Notes: generated from the letters alone by a model not told the origin. DNA of 64,000 nt from Adiantum capillus-veneris (GCA_014529385.2 CM043943.1:155157092-155221091), one strand, 5' to 3'; shown: positions 45,521-56,699, numbered from the stretch's first letter. Translations and numbers: made by a program.

Positions 45521-46560
45521 TTATGTTTTTTCTCTCAGCAACACCATTTTGCTAAGGCGTATAAGTCACTGTATATTGGTGTTTTATTCCACGACTAGCG
45601 AAAAAGGCATTAAATTCATGAGTCATATACTCCCCCCTCGATTGGAATGGAGGGTGCCCATACTATATTTCGAGACATTTTCAGCCATAGCCAGAAATTG
45701 TTTGAAGCACATAAATACTTCAGACTTCGATTTTAATAAAATACCCATGCATGCCTAGAGTAATCATCAATGTAAGTCATGAAGTAAAGGTAATTGCCCA
45801 AGGACGGAGTTTGCATGGCCCACAAACATCACTATGCACAAGCTACAACCTGCATGTGGCCATAATTGAACCATCCTTTAGAAACTTAGAACGCTGCATC
45901 TTACCGAAAATACAACCTTCACAAACATGTTTGACAGGTGCTTGCAGAGGTGGCAAAGAAGCAACCATATCAGATTTCTGCAAACGCAACAAACTGACAA
46001 AATTCAGATGATCAAAACGTGCATGCCAAAGTTTTGCATCTGAAAAATAGCCTTTGAATCCACAACTACATTTGTAAAATTATGTCCACACTTGTCATAC
46101 AAAGTGAGCTTATACAACCCACGACATAAAATGCCAGATGCAACAATTTCATCACTGGAACTGAGATCATGTATTGTACATCTGTCATCCATAAATTTTA
46201 CTACAAGACCAAGTCTAGCAAGTGCAGATATAGACAAAAGATTCTTCTTGATCCCAGGTACATAAAGTGCAATAACAAGTGTGAAAGAACTGCCATTTGC
46301 AACAGTAAGAACAATCATTCCAACTCCTTGAACCGGATAAGAGGCATTGTTGGCACAAGTAATTGAATTCCCATGAGAGACAGACTCGAGAGGTGAACAA
46401 ATCATGATGTGAGGTAATGTGCTTTGTAGCATCACTGCCAAAATACCACACATGTGAATCTGCAGCAACTCACATGCATGCATCATGGACAACACGATTA
46501 TAGGTACATTCTGCACTGAAAGCCCATTCTGCATCAACATCAACATCAACATAACAGTCT
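45521..46560 (-). pseudogene. copia D protease, pre-integrase and integrase core, degenerate
   Basis: 46552-46004 carries the protease-downstream region (VPGIKKNLLSISALARLGL, CTIHDLSSSDEIVASGI, LYKLTLYDKCG). The integrase core between 46000 and 45521 is broken into frames containing GVAERKN-type sequence near 45530. It is the same family as 9660-10860 on the plus strand. Confidence 0.8.
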
Positions 46561-46576
46561 CCTTTCACAGAAGACT

Positions 46577-46581
46577 CAAGT
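46577..46581. other. Target-site duplication (left) of the nested LTR element
   Basis: CAAGT, identical to 49352-49356. Confidence 0.85.
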
Positions 46582-47339
46582 TGTAAGGTACATCAGATGT
46601 GAATGTTGAACTTTGCTCAAGATGAAGTGCTCCAAACTGTGCTCAAGGTTCCTTTTACTTACGGAAGGGAGAGCCTTCCGTTCCTTTAGTTGAGAGAGTG
46701 CAAATGATCACAAACAAGTGAATGAAACTGTGAATGAAGGTACTAATACTGAGAGAAAGAGAGAGAAGAATACGACACTAAAATGTTGTCAAACCCTCCT
46801 TCGAAGGCCCCAGTCTCTATGGCGAGAGTGGTCTGCTATTGATTGCACAATCTGATACAGGATGCTGATGCAAGTTCTTGACGCTACGATGCAATGAGGT
46901 TCTATGTCAGTGATGACGGCGACGACGAGGACGACGGTTGGTTGAAAACGCTGGTTTAGAGGCTGAAAACACTGGTTCCATCTGCTGAACAAACGCTGGT
47001 TTTGTCGACTGGAAATGCTGGACAGCACGGCTAAAAAACGCAATACTGTGGAAAATCACAATGGAAATGCCGATGCTTGATGCTCAATCCCTCTTGTGCT
47101 CTTTCGGATACTGTATCATGCCAAGGAAGAGACATGAAATGTGAATTCTTTGGGTGAAAAAATTTCATCTTTTCATGAGTAATCCGCATACATCCGTGCT
47201 CATTCATGAGTGAATTGTGTTCATCGTACAATATGGCATGCCTGTGAAAAGGGATCACATAAGGATGGTGACTAAAATACAGGAAAGCATCACGAATGAA
47301 ACACTCGAACAATGCGTGATGACTACTCATTCAAACACA
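46582..47339 (-). repeat. 3' LTR of the nested element (right edge approximate)
   Basis: Starts TGTAAGG and matches 48419 onward to about 47040, after which it differs. Confidence 0.65.
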
Positions 47340-48184
47340 TAATACTTCTTGTGGGGGTTCTTTGGACCTCGACTCGAGAGCCAAGATCGGTTCTTCGTGA
47401 TTGATCGTATCTGCAACGAGGTTAGCTTCGTTAGAAAAAGCATCAACTAAACCATCATCCATGTGAACAATCGCATCATTATCATGCAAATCATCATGCT
47501 CGTGAATAATCACATCTTGATCATGTAAATCATCATGCTTATCATTATCATGCAAATCATGTGTGTCGTGCTTTGGAGAAGACAAGACTGAGAGAGTCTC
47601 CTTCTTCTGCTTCTTTTCAAGCTTCGCCTGCACATTAGAAATGAGAGATGCAGAATGAACAACTTGCTCGTGATCCAATTCTGTTTTTCTTTCTTTTGGC
47701 TCACGCTCCATGGCTGCCATTTGTTCTTTGTGTTCACGCTCCATGGCTGCCATTCTTTCTTCGTGCCACGCTACGTGCTCTATTTTGTCGCATTATCATG
47801 TCCATCATTGACTTGACCAAAGCCTCCATAGGATTTGGTGCAATCCTTGGCGTAGATGGGGAAGGAGGAGGGTCACAAAAACCTCCTGGTGGAGAAAATT
47901 CTTCTTCACCACTTCCATGCTCATCACCTCCATGTGAAGTATCCATTCTGCTTCGGGTAATGACCATACATTGAAGTCTTGGGTACTTAACTTCACGAGG
48001 AACTTGGGTTCTTGTGGTTCTTGGGTTCTTGGGTCTTCAGGTTCTTGAGGGTCTTGAGTCTTGAGGTTCTTCTGTCGCTTGCAATCTGTGTTAGAGAAGG
48101 ATCTTCTCTTACCCGAGCTCTTCTCTTTCCCGCGAGCGCATCCCTTGGTGGCCTTGAGCTCACATCAAGGTTGCTTTTTCCCAC
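47331..48184 (-). pseudogene. Gag-like leader ORFs of the nested element
   Basis: 47967-47734 (MVITRSRMDTSHGGDE, then a Pro-rich segment and PNPMEALVKSMMDMIMRQN) resembles the start of plant gypsy-type gag polyproteins. A frameshift leads into 47753-47331, a charged, coiled-coil-like part with repeated MAAMERE and HDDLHDND-type units. No capsid or zinc knuckle follows. Confidence 0.5.
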
Positions 48185-48405
48185 CCCATGTCGATTGACC
48201 GGCCGCTAAGTGCACGGTCCGCTCTCAATGAGTGAAAAAAGATACAAGGGGAGGCTGGACAAGCCCTTCTTTCTTGGGTTTCCTGTCACTCTTCAAAAAC
48301 ACGATTACGAATCGACACGCCCAAGTGACTTGGGTAACATGCGACCGCAACAAGCAAAAAAAAATTATGTGGTTCTTTCCTTGAGTGATACAGAACACTG
48401 TCAAA

Positions 48406-48417
48406 GCTCTAATACCA
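48406..48417 (-). other. Primer-binding site of the nested element
   Basis: The minus strand reads TGGTATTAGAGC, one base before the LTR end. Confidence 0.8.
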
Positions 48418-48418
48418 A

Positions 48419-49351
48419 TGTAAAGTGTAGCGGATGTGAATGTTCAACTTTGCTCAAGATGAGTGCTCCAAACTGTGCTCAAGGTTCCTTTAGTGAGAGA
48501 GTGCAAATGATCACAAACAAGTGAATGACACTGTGAAGGAAGGTACTGAGACTGAGAGAAAGAGAGATAAGAATACAACACTAGAATGTTGTCAAACCCT
48601 CCTACGAAGGCTCCACTCTCTATGGCGAGAGCAGTCTACTATTGATTGCACAATTTGATACAAGATGATAATGCAATTTCTTGATTCTACGATGCAATGA
48701 GGTTCTAAGTCGATGACGATGGCGACGGCGATGGCGACGAGGACGACGATTGGCTGAAAACGCTTGTTTCAGGGGTTGAAAACGCTGGTTCCATCCGCTG
48801 AACAAACGCTAGTTGGACACAAGGACTGGAAAATGCAATTCCAGCAAGCTAAAAATGACGCTACACTGATCTGCTGAACACATTAGCGCTGGAACTGCTG
48901 TAATTGCTGAAAAATGCTAGGCTTGATCTTTGGTCTGTTGGCTGGAAAACGCTAGGTTGGCCTGTTGGGGAGTCTTGCTGAGAAGGTGCTTTGTTGGACG
49001 CCAATCCCTGCTGCCTCTTCTACCAGAAAGTGCTAGCGCTAGGTTTCTTATATACATGCTTGTCAAAATTGCCCTACCCAGTTTTCCAACAAAAGTCACT
49101 TAATAATAATAAGTGAAAAAATGGCTAAAATAGGGAAAATAGGTTCTGTGAACTATAAAATGCTCCTGATGGATTCTGATGATCATGCTGTATGCAACCA
49201 TAGGATATACATCTACTCTAAGTGCCTGGACATGCACGGTCTGCAAACAGACTCACAAAGGTGCCATATCACTTCCTAAGCTAAATTGAACAGAACCTAT
49301 GTCATGAAGTAGCTTGTCCATGTACACATAGGGTTAGATGTGCATGTGACA
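48419..49351 (-). repeat. 5' LTR of the nested element (933 bp)
   Basis: The minus strand runs TGTCACATGCAC...CTTTACA. It is followed outside by CAAGT (49352-49356). Confidence 0.85.
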
Positions 49352-49356
49352 CAAGT

Positions 49357-50300
49357 GGAACCAGTATTTGTAGTGGAACCACCCTCTTTCTTCTTAGCCT
49401 CTTTGGCCTTCAACTTGGGACACTGCTGCTTGATCAAGTGATCATTAGCTTTACAATAATGGCAATGCATCTTCTTTTTGCCCTTATCACCAGAATTTCC
49501 AGACGAATTATTGCCAGCAAAAGCATTAGGAACATGTGATTTTCCACTCACAGAAGAACCATAATAAGTGGCTGCATTGCTGTTACCACCCTTTCTTTGA
49601 GCAACAATAAAAGCCTGTTCAACTGCACGCAGTCTAGTCCTATTTTTTCTGGAAAGTGACTCTTGTAACAACAATGTGCACAATGCATAAAACTTGACAA
49701 TTTCAAGATTTCCTTGGGTCATAAGTCTCCAAGTACTAGCAAAAGTCTTGTAAGAGTCTGGCAAGACATCAAGAACGGTCTACACAAGGGAACTGTCTAA
49801 AATGACTTCACCTGCAAAAATAAGTTGCTCGTTGATATCCTTGACACCAACAAGGAAAGTATCCATATCATCTTCCTCATGCATAATCTTCGACTCCAAC
49901 TCTTTAGACAGCAATGCAGTTTTTGCCTCATTGCGACTTGCATAAAAGCCAACCATAATAATATCCCAAGCCTATTTTGCAGATTTCGTTGAACGAATGT
50001 GAGGAGTAATGGTGCACTTCACAGATAATGCAATTAACGCATGAGCCTACGCATCCTTTACATCTCAACGAGCTTGTGCTGCCGTAGGCAAAACAACTCT
50101 AACAGCAACAATCCTTGCAGCAAGACCTGCAACATCCTCAACATCGTCTACATCCTCAGAACCAAGACGTACATCAATGCCCTGCACAATATTCGAGACG
50201 CTCTTTGACACAAGAACATGTTGCATCATGTAAGCCCACATAGGATAATTGTCCCCATCCAATCTATCCTCAACAGCATCTTGAACACATTTGTGTTGTA
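49357..50300 (-). pseudogene. copia D gag
   Basis: 50262-50065 opens with MDGDNYPMWAYMMQHVLVSK. The middle has stops. 49764-49357 holds RLMTQGNLEIVKFYALCTL and the knuckle CHYCKANDHLIKQQC, which has one extra residue before the last Cys compared with copia A. The frame is cut by the nested LTR element. Confidence 0.85.
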
Positions 50301-50656
50301 GTCATCCATGGTAAATGTTGCACCTGATGTGAAAACTGCTCGAAAAGAGGAGAAATGAAGCAGGAACAACACGTGCTATATAGCACAAACCGTAAAAGAC
50401 TGTAAGGGACATGTTATGCAGAAAACGGCAGACAGAAATTCTACACAAAATGACGAAATAGCGTGTGCAGTACTGCCTGTCGTGTAAACGGAGGCCGAAA
50501 TGAGCCCGAATCAAAAATTTGAGCAAATTGAGCTCTACAAGTTCACCCGAAATTTTTGTTCGACCTGCGAATGCTTGCCAAAGCTCACTGAAATCGGAGA
50601 AAGTGAGCAGGTGTGTGTTGGAGCTGCTGGCAACTAAGCCCGGGAGGACGCAACTT

Positions 50657-50668
50657 ACTCTGATACTA
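50657..50668 (-). other. Primer-binding site of copia D
   Basis: The minus strand reads TAGTATCAGAGT, two mismatches to TGGTATCAGAGC. Confidence 0.75.
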
Positions 50669-50670
50669 AT

Positions 50671-50897
50671 TGTTGGAATTAGGGTTGCAGGAAAACACAC
50701 AGCTTGGAGAAGACAAAGGAAGCTCAAGGCACACAACAGAGAGTGTATTACTTAGTGTGCAATGGAAAGATAGATAGCCCTAGAATGAATGGGCGTATAT
50801 ATAATGCACGGGGAAAAAAACCTCCCAGTGAGGGAAAAAATGCCCCGACGGTCCTAAGTGTGTTCACACACATCACTACCACATGTATATGGTAACA
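50671..50897 (-). repeat. 5' LTR of copia D
   Basis: 227 bp. The minus strand runs TGTTACCATATAC...TTCCAACA. It is followed by the CTCAC duplication at 50898-50902. Confidence 0.85.
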
Positions 50898-50902
50898 CTC
50901 AC

Positions 50903-52010
50903 ACCGAAATACACGTAATCTATTATAGTTTGGCTTCTTGCCAATCCACATCTCCTGCATAATCTTATAGTTCAATGGCATAATAGGTGATCGATTGATA
51001 ATGTAAACTACTGTCATAACAACCTCTCCCCAAAACTGTAGAGGTAAGTTCGCCATAGACAATGGGACTGTGACTCTCTCTTCTTGCCTGACTGACATCT
51101 GAGTCAATGATCGAGTTTTACGCTTAACACTCTTCAAGAGCCAAGAATGCATTTGGACTCAAGTCAACAGTGAATATCAAGACATCTGACGCTTGCAACA
51201 TTTCAGGGACAAGCTCAACTGGTGGAGACTCAACTACATTGAGCTCCTCGATCTTTACATTGTTTTTAAGAGGGTCATATTTGACAATGGATTTACCCAT
51301 TTCAAGTTGCAAAATGCGACAATCTTTCTTCACATGGTCTTTCTTGTGATAATGATAACATTTTACATTTTGCAAGTCACGTCCATGACTCTTGCTACGA
51401 ACATTTTTGCGATCTCGTTACTACGACTGCAATTGCTTTGTCTGGGACGACCATCACGAGCTGTAGATACACCGTCATGCACACTATTGTCAACAGACTT
51501 ACGTGTAATCTCTTTCGTGAGCAAAGCACTTGTAACATCATTGTAAACAAGCTTACCCTTGGAGGCATAGTTACTAACGGTAGTGTTAAACGTGCCCCAT
51601 AATATAGGCAACGAACACAACAAAAAAATAGCTTTTATTTCATCATTGAAACTGAGTCTCTTATATGTAAGCTGTGTAAACAAGTTGTTGAATTCATTTA
51701 AGTGTGAACTCACACTGCTACCCTCTTTCATGTTCAAACGCATGAACTGAAAAACTTTATTCGAAACACTTTTGCCGTCCCAAGATGAACATGACGACTT
51801 CCATAATTCTTTTGCATTAGCCTTGTCCATAATAAAAAAGAAAATAGACTCACCAAGATGACATCGTTTCGATGGCATTGCAATGCCCTTATTGACCAAG
51901 ACATCAAGCATACATTGCTTCCATGTCATGAAGTTCTTGCCATCAACCTTCTTGATATAGTATTCTTCTTTCTCAGAAGATCTAGCCATAACTAACAATA
52001 GCAAATGCAA
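50903..52010 (-). pseudogene. copia C gag, zinc knuckle and integrase part
   Basis: 52010-51363 is gag (EKEEYYIKKVDGKNFMTWKQ, WDGKSVSNKVFQFMRLNM, SVSSHLNEFNNLF). 51375-51124 has a knuckle-like CYHYHKKDHVKKDC in which the second Cys is Tyr. 51152-50903 is late integrase (MANLPLQFWGEVVMTVVYI, NRSPIMPLN, NYNRLRVFRCE), broken off by copia D. Most of protease and the integrase core is missing between the knuckle and late integrase, so this copy carries an internal deletion. Confidence 0.85.
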
Positions 52011-52806
52011 GAGTGAAATTAAGGAGTTATGACGAAATTTCAGTGAAAATTTTGACAGTCGTTTGTACAGAGATCAAAATCTCAACCAAACTTCGCTTAA
52101 AATCAATGCATAAACCGTAAAAGAGTACTGATGAGGCATCAACTAGCATAATACTGTCAAAAGATTGCCAACTTGGCGTCAACGCACCTATACCTTTCTA
52201 TACATATCCTATGGCAAGGCCACAAGTACGGATTACCAGTAACCTCATCCACCTCACACTAGGTAACCCGACCCCTAGTGCTCGGCTTCAAAAAATATCA
52301 CATGACCCTCACAAAAGGTTATGCATACACGACGAGCCACAATTTCAGAAAGGGATCTTCCGAGAGCAATCTTAGAGATGGCCAGGACTGCAAAAACGAG
52401 CCAAAATATGCTCCACAACGATGTATAGTGGTAGTATCCGCAACACATCGTACATGAACAATAACAGGCACTCTTAAGTGTAGACATGCGCTCAACATAG
52501 CATAAGCACTCTCAAAGTGCTGATCATGCATAAACCATATGCATCCAAGCTCCCTGAAATGCTTGTAAATACCTATCACCTGTCAAAGATACTCGCAAAT
52601 ATGGTGTCAAAAGAACCTATGACTGTCCCTATGCGTGTTAACCTTTATCTGAGAAGTCGTCAACGGCTACGTATACGCAATACCACAAAGACAATTGAGT
52701 CCACGTGGTTGTAAAACTGTATATGAGAAGCCGTCAACGGCTACACATAAGCAATACCACAAAGAAAATAACTCTCTAAAACCATAAAAGAATATTGTTG
52801 CAAGAA
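52011..52806 (-). other. copia C leader, proximal part
   Basis: Non-coding. It contains a tandem duplication of about 72 bp (GTCAACGGCTACG near 52660 and GTCAACGGCTACA near 52732, each followed by CAATACCACAAAGA). Confidence 0.6.
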
Positions 52807-53615
52807 ACGTATATGGTGATCCAAAAAAGTGCTCCAAAAAACACATAAAATTGCTACTAATGGCAGGCTTCCTCTCACTACTGACAAGCTCTCCCCCTGT
52901 CTCGCTCTCTACAATGCAAGAGAGCATGTCTGATGCTAAAGAAGACGATACTGAAAAGAGGATGTCGAAGGTAAGCCATGCAAGGCCGTCGATGGCGAGG
53001 ATGTGAAGGAACGCTGATGCCGAAAGGCCAGATGTCAAAATCCGCCGCTGATGCCACAATCCAAAATACAAGTTCATCGATGCTGAGAGCCGAAGTGGAC
53101 ATGCATGTGTGTGTTGAAAAGCACACACCTTGCTTCTCTTTCTCCAATTCCAAAGAAGAAGCACCTAATCTCTAAGCTTTTTTGAACACGTGCGACTGCT
53201 CCTTGCTACAACGTATATGGTGATCCAAAAAAGTGCTCCAAAAAACACATAAAATTGCTACTAATGGCAGGCTTCCTCTCACTACTGACAAGCTCTCCCC
53301 CTGTCTCGCTCTCTACAATGCAAGAGAGCATGTCTGATGCTAAAGAAGACGATACTGAAAAGAGGATGTCGAAGGTAAGCCATGCAAGGCCGTCGATGGC
53401 GAGGATGTGAAGGAATGCTGATGCCGAAAGGCCAGATGTCGAAATCTGCCGCTGATGCCACAATCCAAAATACAAGTTCATCGATGCTGAGAGCCGAAGT
53501 GGACATGCAAGGTGTGTGTCGAAAAGCACACACCTTGCTTCTCTTTCTCCAATTCCAAAGAAGAAGCACCTAATCTCTAAGCTTTTTTGAACACGTGCGA
53601 CTGCTCCTTGCTACA
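52807..53615. repeat. 404 bp tandem duplication in the copia C leader
   Basis: Copies 52807-53210 and 53211-53615 both start ACGTATATGGTGATCC and end CTGCTCCTTGCTACA, and are about 97-98% alike by eye. Minus-strand frames in both copies encode the same serine/leucine-rich peptide; I see no support for it being a gene. Confidence 0.9.
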
Positions 53616-53984
53616 GACTCCAGTGCTGGTAGAAAATTTTCCACGATACCTCTGTCGTTGCATTACAGAAGTTGATTCCAGCGCTGCTTGATATAATTTG
53701 CAGAGCACTACTTGCAGGTTGAATGAAACACTGCTTCTTGCGCTGCCCGTTTATTGCATACTTAAAAAAGAACAAAAAACCAACACTGTCGTAAGCCTTA
53801 ATCCAAGCTTTTCCTTCGCTTCTCTCAAATCTCCAAGCTTTGTACACAGAGTCGACCGTCTTCTTCAGCTCAGTTTTTTTGCACACCAAGATCTCAACCT
53901 CAGCTTATTTCGAACTCATGCCAAGGTCTCAACCCAGCTTATTTCGAACTCGTGCACGTGCACCAAGAGCAGTCGGAAACCGAA

Positions 53985-53996
53985 GCTCTAGTACCA
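53985..53996 (-). other. Primer-binding site of copia C
   Basis: The minus strand reads TGGTACTAGAGC, two bases before the LTR. Confidence 0.75.
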
Positions 53997-53998
53997 CT

Positions 53999-54115
53999 TG
54001 TGAGGGAGTGTGCCTCGTGTTAGTGCGGGTGTGGGAAGGGGGAGAAGCAAGAAAGCACAAATTTGGGTGGAGAGCAATGAGCATAATGATGCCTCACGCT
54101 CCTTACTCTATTCAC
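53999..54115 (-). repeat. 5' LTR of copia C (recognisable part)
   Basis: Matches 22567-22685. The outer LTR end must lie further right but could not be fixed. Confidence 0.75.
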
Positions 54116-55657
54116 GCAAGCTTCTCTTTTGAACTGCCAAGGAAATATTTGATACTCAGCCCTTCACAATTGCATTAACAAAGAACTCCCGATGAGTATG
54201 TCATAGACGAAATGCGAGTGTGCGCACACACGTGAGAGAGAGACAGAAAGAGAGAGAGAGCTCTTGCATAAGGAGCTCCTCAGGACAAAATTGAACCCCT
54301 GCATCTTGCACAATGCTCAACTAGGCTTTTAAGGTGCTTCTTTGCTTCCACATGCAGCAAGACAGTATAAAAGGTAGTAGCCATGTAGTTTGGCCCATCA
54401 CCACTAGTGAAGAGAGATCACAATCACACAGTTTTTTCGAAGCATTGCTACTTTCCACTCTATCCAATCCATAGGTTGAAGTCACCAAGTTCTAAGCTAC
54501 GAAAGCAACTAACAAACTCAAACCTCACTCTCCAGCAGCTCCTGAAGATGCAGGCATCTGAGTCGAGACTCCCAAAATCATGAGTTAATAAGCAGCAACT
54601 ACATGATCGTCTCTTCTCTACAACAAGACTCACGTTGGTATTAAAAATGAAAAGGACATGTACAAACAAAGAAACAAAGAAAATTTCAAGGCTTCACTTG
54701 CAAAGGTTTGCCCATTAGCATAAAAAACGATTAGACATTCAAATGTAGGAGTAAGGTTTGTTTTAGAAAGAAAGCTATCACACATTTGTCTGGAAAAATG
54801 CAGAATGTTATGGGCTCCTTAATCTACGATGCACAGTTACTAAACGCCCCCACATCAGATTCACTTGATTCCACATCTGCAAGGACAAGCAAATGCTTCA
54901 TAGAGTCAAGTAAAGAATGGTGAGTTGTGACCCAGTTCCGTAAGTGCCAAAATTGGGGGAAGTCGGAATTTCAAAATCTGCATGAGCAAGAAAAACAGCT
55001 TTCATGGATACATGGGACCACTCCAGAATGGAGCAAAGAATAAATGCATGTAAAACGGCTGACCATAGCATGTAATAGATGATGGTGAAAATTTAACCAT
55101 CAACTTTCCCGTCCCAATAAACCCACTGAATTAGGGAATCCTTATTGATTGAAAAACCCTCTGAATATAGGGCTCTTTAAGCCCCAACGTTATAAGGTAT
55201 ATGAAAGCTTGCCTCTAAAAGATGCATGAAATCTTGTTGCTTAGAAAGAACTGCATTAAGAAACCACTCACAGGTTATCGAACTTTCATGGCCAGCAGCC
55301 TTCCAATCCTTGCAAAATGATCAAGTTTTTCCAATAGGAAACTGCAAGCAAAACCTACATTGCCAAGAGATTTGCTAGACTAGATTCTGATTGTAATACA
55401 AAGAACAAAACAGAGAAAGTTCTATATGTGTGTCCAAGTAAGAGGAGGTCGCTTGGCGTGTTCACTCACTACTAGTTACCACCAGCTTCATATCTCCACA
55501 TTGCAAGACAAAGGAGTAACCTGTTTAGAGCTTAGGCACAAAGTGACAATGAGGCCCACACAACGTTCAAGGTTATGTAAGGGGGTCTTGTTGATCTGCA
55601 AATACAGTAAGCAGCACAGCCGACCTCTATATGAATTGCAATAAGCATACAAAGGAC
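54116..55657. other. Intergenic; outer part of an LTR, then no gene recognised
   Basis: The first part probably belongs to the 5' LTR of copia C. A GA-rich tract lies at 54233-54262. The right part is presumably the 3' flank of the prenyltransferase-like gene. No coding motif was found. Confidence 0.45.
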
Positions 55658-56674
55658 TCACAAATCCTCATAATTACCAACTCTGTCAGCTAGCTGATCG
55701 ACAAAGCATAGTAGAGGTAGAGCTTTCTTTGCATCAAAACCAGACAGGTAGGACTTTGCCTCACTGCGCAATCTCTTCCCATACTCTTTACACTTGTCCA
55801 ATCCAAGCACTTTGATGTAGGAAGAAGGTGACTTACTTGAGTCCTTACTCTGCTGTTCCGTCATGTCTACTACAACCTCATAAAGAAGTCCCAGAGCCCG
55901 ACCATATTGTCGAAGACTCTGGATTTGCTCTTCATCAGCACCACCCAGAATAGCACCACAAACGGTCGAGCACTCTGCATATGCAGCTGTTTTCTGCAAG
56001 TGAATGTCTTGCAAAGCTTCAAAGGTAAGTTCCTCATCATTTTCATTGCTGGCCAACTCTAGGTATTGGCCTGCGACCATGCCCTCAGAGCCAACAGCTT
56101 TGCCTAGCTCTGAGATAACCTGCAGAAGCTTATCAGGGCAAACACCTTTGCTGTTTACAGCTACATGCTCTACTCCAAGAGCATATAGGGCATCTCCAGC
56201 AAGAATGGCAAGGTCCTCACCAAAGACCTTGTGGTTTGCAGCTTTCCCTCTTCGTAGCTCATCATCATCCATACAAGGAAGGTCATCATGGATGAATGAA
56301 GCAGTGTGCACCATCTCGAGGGCACAAGCAGTGGGCATAGCCAGATCTGAAGAACCGCCGACAAGCTCACACGCAGAAATGCAAAGGAGGGGGCAAACTC
56401 TGCTAGAATCGGCAAACACAGAATACCTCATTGATTCATAGATAGAGGCGGGCCTCTGCACGACGATGGCGTGGTCTAGGGCCGACGCGATGGAGGTCTT
56501 CTTGGTTTCCAGGAATGTGGAGAGGTCGAAACGGACTTCATCCGCTCGATCGGTGGAGACTGCCATTGCCATGGTCGCGTGCTTACGCTGCAGCGAGCAG
56601 CCATGGCCAAGGCGACTTGCGGCAATACTGTACGTGCCGAGGAAGCCCACACTTTTAATCAACGACGCCATCAT
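55658..56674 (-). CDS. GGPP synthase-related small subunit (type II, SSU/GGR-like), plastid
   Basis: An intact, intronless frame of 338 codons (ATG at 56674). The first aspartate-rich motif is present (DDLPCMD, about residues 130-136). The second is lost: where active enzymes have DDxxD, the sequence reads LLYEVVVDMTE (about 263-273). Two CxxxC motifs are present, CPLLC (about 94-98) and CSTVC (about 235-239). This combination marks the plant small subunits that lack catalysis on their own and bind a catalytic GGPP synthase through the CxxxC motifs to tune geranyl versus geranylgeranyl diphosphate output for chlorophyll, carotenoid and terpenoid synthesis. The first 40 residues are Ser/Ala/basic-rich with few acids, consistent with a plastid transit peptide. 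Length is close to the roughly 320-residue family size. No stop or frameshift is present. An alternative is a GGPPS that recently lost function. Confidence 0.88.
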   Translation of the reverse strand: MMASLIKSVGFLGTYSIAASRLGHGCSLQRKHATMAMAVSTDRADEVRFDLSTFLETKKTSIASALDHAIVVQRPASIYESMRYSVFADSSRVCPLLCISACELVGGSSDLAMPTACALEMVHTASFIHDDLPCMDDDELRRGKAANHKVFGEDLAILAGDALYALGVEHVAVNSKGVCPDKLLQVISELGKAVGSEGMVAGQYLELASNENDEELTFEALQDIHLQKTAAYAECSTVCGAILGGADEEQIQSLRQYGRALGLLYEVVVDMTEQQSKDSSKSPSSYIKVLGLDKCKEYGKRLRSEAKSYLSGFDAKKALPLLCFVDQLADRVGNYEDL

Positions 56675-56699
56675 CAAGCAGTGCCTCTGTGACTGTCTC

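Larger units (their letters stand above)
46582..49351 (-). mobile_element. Nested non-autonomous LTR element, 2.77 kb, with unequal LTRs
   Basis: Inserted between gag and protease of copia D with target duplication CAAGT. Left and right LTRs share about 450 bp on the primer-site side (AAACCCTCCT, CGACGAGGACGACG, GAACAAACGCT). A primer-binding site lies at 48406-48417. The internal region of about 1.1 kb has only a gag-like N-terminal frame. No pol is present. Confidence 0.85.
41626..50897 (-). mobile_element. Ty1-copia element D, inserted in copia C
   Basis: Bounded by LTRs (41626-about 41835 and 50671-50897) and a CTCAC target duplication. On the minus strand it reads primer site, gag, zinc knuckle, a nested LTR element, protease, integrase, RT, a duplicated integrase-linker-RT block, RNase H and 3' LTR. 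After removing the nested element and the 1.41 kb duplication the length is about 5.1 kb, normal for copia. It is the same family as element A at 8096-11290. Frameshifts and stops in gag, integrase and linker make it non-functional. Confidence 0.88.
22567..54115 (-). mobile_element. Ty1-copia element C, about 5.3 kb, expanded to more than 31 kb by nested insertions
   Basis: Minus-strand pieces fall in copia order: 5' LTR (53999 to at least 54115), primer site 53985-53996, leader, gag 51363-52010, zinc knuckle 51375-51124, integrase 51152-50903, gap, integrase end and linker 41620-41289, gap, RT/RNase H 24366-22826, and 3' LTR (22567 onward). Gap 1 is a complete copia element with a 5 bp target duplication, across which integrase resumes in frame. 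Gap 2 is an element with terminal inverted repeats inside the linker. The two LTR fragments are about 85% alike over about 118 bp. The three retained parts add up to about 5.3 kb, the normal copia size. Confidence 0.85.

Noticed and set aside
52667-53569. Two similar minus-strand frames of 95-165 codons
   Set aside because: They come from the 404 bp tandem repeat in a retrotransposon leader; the second copy mirrors the first and no domain is visible.
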